A stretch of 64,000 bases of DNA from positions 3,286,001 to 3,350,000 of the forward strand of contig NC_057370.1 in NCBI RefSeq assembly GCF_016906535.1. The letters are read 5' to 3'. Below the pieces are notes generated by a model. The model did no database searches and was not told the origin of the DNA. It saw only the letters and a program-made list of their open reading frames with translations. The position numbers were made by a program, and so were the translations under genes. The stretch comes from Rhizoctonia solani (taxonomy: Eukaryota; Basidiomycota; Agaricomycetes; Cantharellales; Ceratobasidiaceae). Positions 57,868 to 64,000 of the stretch are shown in pieces (within the stretch, counting starts at the first letter, position 1; each line of letters begins with the position of its first letter).

Positions 57868-58407
57868 TGTTGTACACCACTATAAGGTGGGTACGCGCTG
57901 GTGGGAGCGGGCGCTTAAGGCCGTACTACTACAAGCAACACTAATCTAACTAACTAGCTAGGCTATACTACTGCCACTTATGGCAGACTTCTACTACTAT
58001 CTACTGCAAAGGGGCCTGAGGCCTGGGAGGTGTGATGAGTGAGTATAGGGGGTAACTTCTGAGAACTACCAGGGCCGGCTACTTAGCTGGCAGACTAATC
58101 CCTCCTCAATGAATAGAGACAAGGTAAAATCAACTTGGGATCTCCAAGCAATTTTCCTGCTGTATATATAGACAAAAGGTGCACTATTTACATGGTCTGT
58201 GCGCGTGAGAAAAAGAAGTACAGGGTGGAAATAAGAAGCGTGGATTTCTCCTAAGCGCCCTTGGCACGGCATCTTGGCGCAGCATCTTGGCATAATAAGC
58301 GCCGAGATCACGTGATTGAAAAACATAAGATAAAGGGTTTGTAAAAAATAGTAAAAATGTCAGAAAAATCGTCCAAATTCAGTGGTATAGTTAAGGAGGT
58401 TGTAACA
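57868..58407. mobile_element. solo LTR, family 5 (TSD CCATG)
   Basis: A 540-bp unit from TGTTGTACAC to GGTTGTAACA, flanked by CCATG at 57863-57867 and 58408-58412. It interrupts Helitron copy 2 within sequence matching copy-1 positions near 26135. Confidence 0.93.
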
Positions 58408-58442
58408 CCATGCACCACAGTGAGAAGAGTTCTAAGGTAGAA

Positions 58443-58584
58443 TGTGTCACAAACAGAGGAAAATAGAATTAGCCAGAATTGAACCAGCTTGACCACTAAG
58501 CCATAGATCCCTGTTATTACTCTGCTGACAACCCATGATTACACCTGCTACCCCCCAAATTTGGGCTTGGGCCAGCATACAACC
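58443..58584 (-). repeat. dispersed repeat R with tRNA-like boxes, copy 2
   Basis: Second copy of the repeat at 51737-51879. On the minus strand it shows TGGCTTAGTGG (box-A-like) and GGTTCAATTCT (box-B-like), 18 nt apart start to start. It is interrupted at 58585 by the long family-6 LTR and resumes at 60082 (CAACCACTTGTACTGG). Confidence 0.55.
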
Positions 58585-60081
58585 TGTTAAGAGTTGTGTA
58601 AGTACAGGAGTAAGAAAGAATTACTATATACAAAATGTATATGGGAATAACTAAGAACTAGTATTAAGAATCAGAATATATGCACAGAATATATGCACAA
58701 TATATGCTAGGTTATCAGGAATAACAACTCCTAACAAATAGTCTAGTAATTATGATGTGCAGGTGGTTGGTTATGTATATTACCTCAGACTAATGTTACT
58801 TAAGCCTAAGTGACTAAGGGTATGTATACCTAAGGTCTCTGGGATAGTACCTTAAGTAAGAGGGTTACCTGACTAATGTACAGGATTTATAGGATTTGCC
58901 TAATGAGTATAGGACTTATATATGCTTAAGTAAGACTTAAGACTTATGGGGTTTACCTAAAATATATCTAGGATTTATGAGATATTGTAGATAAAGCTAT
59001 CTACAATATAGGGGGTATGGTGGATTGAAACACTATCACTCAATCACAACAATCCTTACAGTATTGTTGCACTATACTCAATGTTGAGCTCAACAACTGT
59101 GACAGTCAAGGGGCACAGGGTTGCAGTAAGTACACTAATATGTTACCCTGTGTCTGTTGGGACTAGCCTATGGTCTTAGTGCGCCAAATAACCTCCTATG
59201 CTATTTACAGTGAGTCAATCACTAAAGTAAATGCGCAGATAAGCTGTTAAAGGTTTGTGTGTATATGTCAATATATAAGAGTAAAAGTAGGATGCATTAG
59301 AAGCGTCTTCCCAGGGTCCTTTTATACCCTGAGAAGGCACACAAACAAGTATATACATGATTGATACCAAGAGGGGGTACAGGGGGTACATGTGGCAACT
59401 GAAACACTTGAGGGAGCCAATACTTTGGTACATAGTAAACAAACAACAGATCCTAATATTTGCCCCAAGGAAATGTTTGCCCCAAGGCAGTATTTACCTG
59501 TGTGGGTCCTTAGATGTCCCAAGGCTAAGTGTTTCATCCTTGGAGTAAACAGTCCCAAAGGTATGATACCGCAGTATTGGGTACTGACAGTAAATTGGGC
59601 ATAACTCTGCCAAATGTTGTCCGTTTTGGGAGTTTGACCCAGCGTTCTGGAGCGCACAAACAGCCACACCTAAGCACAAGCGATTCGGCAGTGTGGGATG
59701 CCCGGGTCATGGAGAAAAGGCGCATTTAGTGCATTGGCGCTTAAGGGCTGATTAAGCGCCAGAGCACTTGCCTATGTGATAGGGGGGATCCTGAATATTT
59801 CTGTGTGTAGCCACAAGATAGAATCTTGAATAATGAATACTACAAACAGGAGAAATATTACTTGTTACTGTTTATCTACTCAGCTGAATTTATATATATT
59901 TAAATGAGTGAGAAAACAGCATATATGCTAAAGATATTGCATATTAAGGGTATTCCTGAGGCTTATAGGTTTTGCAAAGGTTGCAATTTAGTAGAGAAAC
60001 CTTGAAAACCCTAGTTTGCATCTTTATCTCATTTTATTCACTGTAGTATTACTTGTGTAATGAATAAAATAAGTACAGACA
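58585..60081 (-). mobile_element. long solo LTR, family 6 (TSD CAACC)
   Basis: A 1,497-bp unit from TGTTAAGAGT to GTACAGACA, flanked by CAACC at 58580-58584 and 60082-60086. On the minus strand it has a TATAAAAGG promoter box (about 59317-59325), which sets its transcriptional orientation. An inverted partial copy occupies about 62666-64000. No protein is encoded; short mirrored ORFs are not real. Confidence 0.88.
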
Positions 60082-60086
60082 CAACC

Positions 60087-60800
60087 ACTTGTACTGGTCA
60101 TGTGACCATGTCCACAACAATATGTATTGCCTATGGGGGATGAAGGGATGACTAATGCCCCTACATCAATGATGCACAACATGTTGTCTCAACAACACAA
60201 CTTCAGATTACCATTTATGGTAACCCACCTTCCTAATTAGGAAAGAGATGTATCTTGAAGAAGACTTTCAAGACAAATAGAGACTGAGCAACTTAGACTT
60301 GCCAAAAATGGCAATCCCCTTTCCAAATTAGGAAAGAAGATGAAAAGGATGGATGACTAAGCTTAGTCAGCTGAACTATGATGAGTCAGCAGTCAAGTCA
60401 CATGATCAGCTCACAAATGACAAATCAACTATGACCAAGCACAATGACAAATGCTTAGTCAGCAAGTGTTCAACTCAGCTACAAGTTACATGACTGGTGG
60501 TTATGAATGATTAGTCACCAAGTGCTACCTGCACTGCCACAATCACATGATGATGGTTGTGCTCAATCTCAAGGTAAAACCAGGCCAGATTGGGGAGTAG
60601 GATTACCATATAAGGAAATTGGATGAGTCATACTTATATTGTGGCTGTGCATGCCAAGAGTATGTGTCATACTTAAGCAGTGTTCCACATGATCATGTGC
60701 TAAAATAGAACCAACTCATGGGATTCACTAATTGAATGCTCAGCAATGGAGATAAACTTTTGACCTCTCCTGACCTGCAATACTTTTGTTGCTCAGTGTA
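60087..60800. other. unassigned region before the gag remnant
   Basis: Contains a repeated CCTTTCCAAATTAGGAAAG-like palindrome (60227-60245 and 60320-60338) and several CATGTGA / TCACATG motifs. It may be an unrecognised LTR part. No gene is supported. Confidence 0.35.
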
Positions 60801-61161
60801 GGATATCCCACAGTCTTTAGAAGGCTGCATATACTCACATATATGCAGCCAGAACTGTCATTACTCTAAGGGCTCATGACTTAGAGACTGACAGTACACC
60901 AGGGTCACATGACCTCCCCCTCTCCAGTCCTTTATCAAATACTATACTAAACTACTACAGATTTGAGGTGGGGGGGGGATGACATAATCTCTTCTATAAT
61001 AATATAATATTCAGACCTTGCCTGCGGCTAGGGGGGCAGGGGGAGTGCAACATCCCCCAGCAATATATATTATTCATATATCACTGTGCATCATATATAG
61101 TATATATATCTTTGACAGTGGATATATATGGTAATAACCTTTCCAGATATGGGTTATGACA
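60801..61161 (+). mobile_element. 5'-truncated family-2 LTR preceding gag
   Basis: Matches the solo LTR at 35851-36289 from its base 50 onward (AGGATATCCCACAGTCTTTA) to the terminal GGTTATGACA. The first 50 bp are replaced by unrelated DNA. The gag frame starts exactly at its last base. Confidence 0.88.
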
Positions 61162-62650
61162 TGGAGGAAAAACTTTTGGAAGTAATTTTGGAGGTAGACA
61201 GGAAGATAGGACTACCTAAAGAACCAGAGCCAGAAAGAACTGAGACTGAAAGGAACAGTGAGGAAGAAGATGGTGATAGTCTTCATCTCTCTAGACAAAG
61301 ACAGTCCTCTTCAGCCAGAAGAACCTCCATTACAAAGGAAGCCAGACTTAAACAGCCAAATGTCTTCAATGGGAAAAGAGGTACTGAAGCTAAAACATTC
61401 ATCATGAAGATGGAAATGTACATCAAAGAGTACCCTGGTAACTTCACTGATGAGAGAAAGATCAGGGCCACCTTAACCAATATGGGAGAAGGTGAACCAG
61501 TCAAATGGGCCAGTCCCCTGATGCAGAAACATCTCACTGATGAACCTCATGAGTACCTTACCTGCTGGAATGCATTCAAAGCAGCATTCCTACTCAACTT
61601 CAGTGATCCATCCAAAAGGGATAGGGTTATTAGGGAGATCAATAGCCTAAAACAAACTGGATCAGCACAAAGTTATGCCAGTCAATTCTGAATTTTAAAA
61701 GAAGATCTTGATTGGGATGAGAAAGCTCTCATTGACACCTTCAAAAAGGGACTCAAGATCAACCTGCAGTCAGAATTGATTTGCATGAAGATCACTACTC
61801 CTGAAATTGATAACTACTCTTTGGAGCAAATCATTGAAGTAGCCATCAGGACTGATGACATTCTTCAACAGGCAGCTTCAATCAGGGACACTACTACACC
61901 ACCTAGTGTCCTAAAGAAAGGAAAGACCAACAACTATAGGCCTACAGAGAGGTTCCCTTCAGAGACTTCTCTGAAGAGAAGCCAAGCAGGTGAATGCCCA
62001 AAATGTGGGAGCAAGACTCACAGGATAAAACAATGCCCTGAGAAATTCTACAAACCTGACCTAGTACTAGGAAAGATAGGGACAGAGAAAAGGATAGAGG
62101 AGGATTGTGAATCCATAGAGTCAAAAAACTACCAAGGGCCCCTGTAACCATATCAGAGACCCCCCTAGAACCCTCAGAGGATAGTGATGAAGTGTATATT
62201 ATGAAAAGAACAAATGATACTCTATCCACTTACACTTCCATTGAGGGAATCATGGACCCTATTAAAACACTTATTGACTCTGGCTCTTCACAAAACCTCA
62301 TGGATATTACCTTTGCTAGGAACCTCAAGATTCCTCTGATTGAACTTCACTCCCCTAGGACAGTTATAGCCATTGATGGGAAAGAAGTAGAAGAAAAAAT
62401 CCAATACAAGGTCATTTTAAACCTTATCATTGAAGAAAGAACTTTCAGATGAACCTTTTATGCTATGCCACTAGGAGATACTCCACTCATCCTAGGTCTC
62501 TTTTGGCTAAGAGAAGCCAACCCTACCATCTGCTGGAGGGATTTCTCATTAAGCTACAAGGATGAGGAACCTATGAAAGGAAAACTGGCAGAGATACTGG
62601 AACTCCCTTCTGAGATAGAAGACTTCCAAGATGTATTCTGTTATGGATAT
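61161..62650 (+). pseudogene. Ty3/gypsy gag and protease remnant
   Basis: A capsid-like gag region (GTEAKTFIMKMEMYIKEYPG, RATLTNMGEGEPVKWASPLM, CWNAFKAAFLLNFSDPSKRD) is followed by one CCHC zinc knuckle CPKCGSKTHRIKQC. After a frame change an aspartic protease follows (IDPIKTLIDSGSSQNLMDIT-like, with the DSG site) and the linker DTPLILGLFWLREANPTICW. Lesions are a TGA at 61689-61691, a stop before the protease frame at 62145-62147, and a TGA at 62452. Reverse transcriptase, RNase H and integrase are missing. The element is cut at about 62650-62666 by the inverted family-6 LTR. The normal leader and primer-binding site between LTR and gag is also missing. Confidence 0.85.
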
Positions 62651-62665
62651 GACATTTCTTCTTTA

Positions 62666-64000
62666 ATCTGTACTTATTTTATTAATTACACTAGTAATCT
62701 CACAGTAAATAAATGAGATAAAGATGCGAACTAAGGTTTTCAAGGTCCCTCTATCCAATAGTGACCTTTACAAAACCTACAAAGCTCAGGAATACCCTTA
62801 ATATGCAATGCCTTTCGCATATATGCTGTTTTCTCACTCATTTAAATATATATAAATTCAGCTGAGTAGATAAACAGTAACAAGTAATATTTCTCTTGTT
62901 TGTAGTATTTATTATTCAAGATTCTATCTTGTGGCTACACACAGAAATATTCAGGGTCCCCCCTGTTGCATAGGCAAGTGCTCCAGCGCTTAATCAGCCC
63001 TTAAGCGCCGACGCACTAAATGCGCCTTTTCTCCATCACCCGGGCATCTCACACTGCCAAATCACTTGCGCTTAGGTGCGCATGTTTGTGCGCTCCAGAA
63101 CGCTGGGTCAAACTCCCAAAACGGACAACATTTGGCTGAGTTATGCCCCATTTACTGTAAGTACCCAATGCAGAGGTATCCTACCTTTGGGACTGTTTAC
63201 TCCAAGGATGAAACACTTAGCCTTGGGACATCTAAGGACCCACACAGGTAAATACTGCCTTGGGGCAAACATTGCCTTGGGGCAAATATTAGGATCTGTT
63301 GTTTGTTTACTATGTACCAAAGTATTGGCTCCCTCAAGTGTTTCAGTTGCCACATATACCTCCTGTACCCCCTCTTGGTATCAATCATGTATATACTTGT
63401 TTGTGCGCCTTCTCAGGGTATAAAAGGACCCTGTGAAGACGCTTCTAATGCATCCATTTATCCACTCTTATATATTGACATATACACACAAGCCTTTAAC
63501 AGCTTATCTGCGCATTTACTTTAGTGATTGACTCACTGTAAATAGCATAGGAGGTTATTTGGCGCACTAAGACCATAGGCCAGTCCCAACAGACACAGGG
63601 TAACCTATTAGTGTACTTACTGCGACCCTGTGCCCCTTGACTGTCACAGTTGTTGAGTTCAACATTGAGTATAGTGCGACGGTACTGTAAGGATTGTTGT
63701 GATTGAGTGATAGTGTTTCAATCCACCATACCCCTCATATTGTAGATAGCTTTATCTACAATATCTCATAAATCCTAGATATATTTTAGGTAAACCCCAT
63801 AAGTCTTAAGTCTTACTTAAGCATATATAAGTCCTATACTCATTAGGCAAATCCTATAAATCCTGTACATTAGTCAGGTAACCCTCTTACTTAAGGTACT
63901 ATCCCAGAGACCTTAAGTATACATACCCTTAGTCACTTAGGCTTAAGTAACATTAGTCTAAGGTACTATACATAACCAACCACCTGCACTTCATAGTTGC
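62666..64000 (+). mobile_element. family-6 LTR, inverted partial copy running off the window
   Basis: Reverse complement of 58745-60075 at high identity, with the promoter box TATAAAAGG at 63419-63427. It begins in gag-pol sequence with a degraded end (AATCTGTACTT instead of TGTCTGTACTT). The window ends before its other terminus, so its target duplication cannot be checked. Confidence 0.85.

Larger units (their letters stand above)
54000..58442 (-). mobile_element. Helitron copy 2, inverted and 5'-truncated, carrying four solo LTRs
   Basis: Minus-strand copy of the Helitron at 22942-28330. The shared 3' segment starts near 54000. Coding similarity corresponds to copy-1 positions about 26100-28310 and stops at about 58442. 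Four LTR insertions split it: 54512-55023, 56343-56913, 56993-57563 and 57868-58407. Removing each with its 5-bp duplicate restores collinearity with copy 1. Confidence 0.92.
54255..58442 (-). pseudogene. Helitron RepHel C-terminal part, copy 2
   Basis: PIF1-helicase part of RepHel, read from about 58442 down to a stop at about 54258. The longest uninterrupted piece (55111-56340, 409 codons) has FFLDGPVGTGKTFLYQT (Walker A with Ala changed to Val), DLIIWDEVPMQHR and ADFHQTLPVIP. The last exon (54258-54506) retains FAMTVNKSQGQSVDHVGLDL and the final helicase motif, and reads CAA where copy 1 has TGA. Compared with copy 1, many Arg codons are changed to His, Gln or Cys, the pattern expected from CpG decay. 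The Rep domain is absent. Confidence 0.9.

Noticed and set aside
58470..58510. A tRNA gene on the minus strand
   Set aside because: Box-A and box-B matches are only 18 nt apart and no acceptor or anticodon stem can be formed.
59215..59729. Overlapping ORFs in both family-6 LTR copies
   Set aside because: They occur in all frames and mirrored in the inverted copy; the LTR has a promoter but no sign of protein selection.

Overview
This is a eukaryotic, fungal window, most likely from a basidiomycete (Agaricomycete) of the Rhizoctonia/Ceratobasidium kind. That call is an inference. It rests on many short introns (about 47-65 nt) with GT..AG ends, on gene families (SAP18, TTC27/Emw1, a Boi/Pob1-like SH3-SAM-PH protein, a fungal THI4 with a TPP riboswitch, ferroportin, a PL1 pectate lyase), and on Agaricomycete-type Plavaka-like transposons and Helitrons.

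Part one, about 1-19,450, is ordinary gene space. In order it holds a secreted pectate lyase (minus), SAP18, a ferroportin-type iron exporter, THI4 (thiazole synthase) with a TPP riboswitch inside a coding-region intron, an uncharacterised minus-strand exon pair, a long SH3-SAM-PH-CH polarity protein and a TTC27/Emw1 TPR protein. Exon joins were checked by reading frame for the pectate lyase, SAP18, ferroportin, THI4 and TTC27. In the SH3-SAM-PH-CH gene the joins were followed by eye.

Part two, about 19,450-64,000, is a transposon and satellite island. It starts with a gene-poor AT-rich stretch. Next come a nearly complete Helitron Rep-helicase gene (22.9-28.1 kb) and a two-gene, divergently transcribed Plavaka-like element (28.8-36.6 kb), each of whose genes is broken by a solo LTR. 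A 3.8-kb palindromic satellite (37.0-40.8 kb) follows, then nested LINE fragments (40.8-42.2 kb) and an apparently intact multi-exon gene of unknown function (43.4-45.5 kb). A second satellite of about 83-bp units (46.2-48.9 kb) is interrupted by a 1,204-bp DNA transposon. After that come a foldback element (50.7-51.7 kb) and a second, inverted and 5'-truncated Helitron copy into which four solo LTRs of three families have inserted (54.0-58.4 kb). The window ends with a 1.5-kb LTR, a degenerate gypsy gag-pro fragment and an inverted copy of the same 1.5-kb LTR.

Seven LTR insertions could be closed exactly by 5-bp target duplications, which gives a relative insertion history. Decay in the repeats is dominated by CpG to TpG/CpA changes. 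Three genes seem to have lost a CGA arginine codon to TGA this way. At one Helitron codon the two copies appear to have lost the same CpG on opposite strands. The most unusual items are the intronic TPP riboswitch in THI4, the two satellites whose palindrome centres and spacers flip orientation from unit to unit, and two unrelated LTR families inserted at nearly the same position of a dispersed repeat with tRNA-like boxes.
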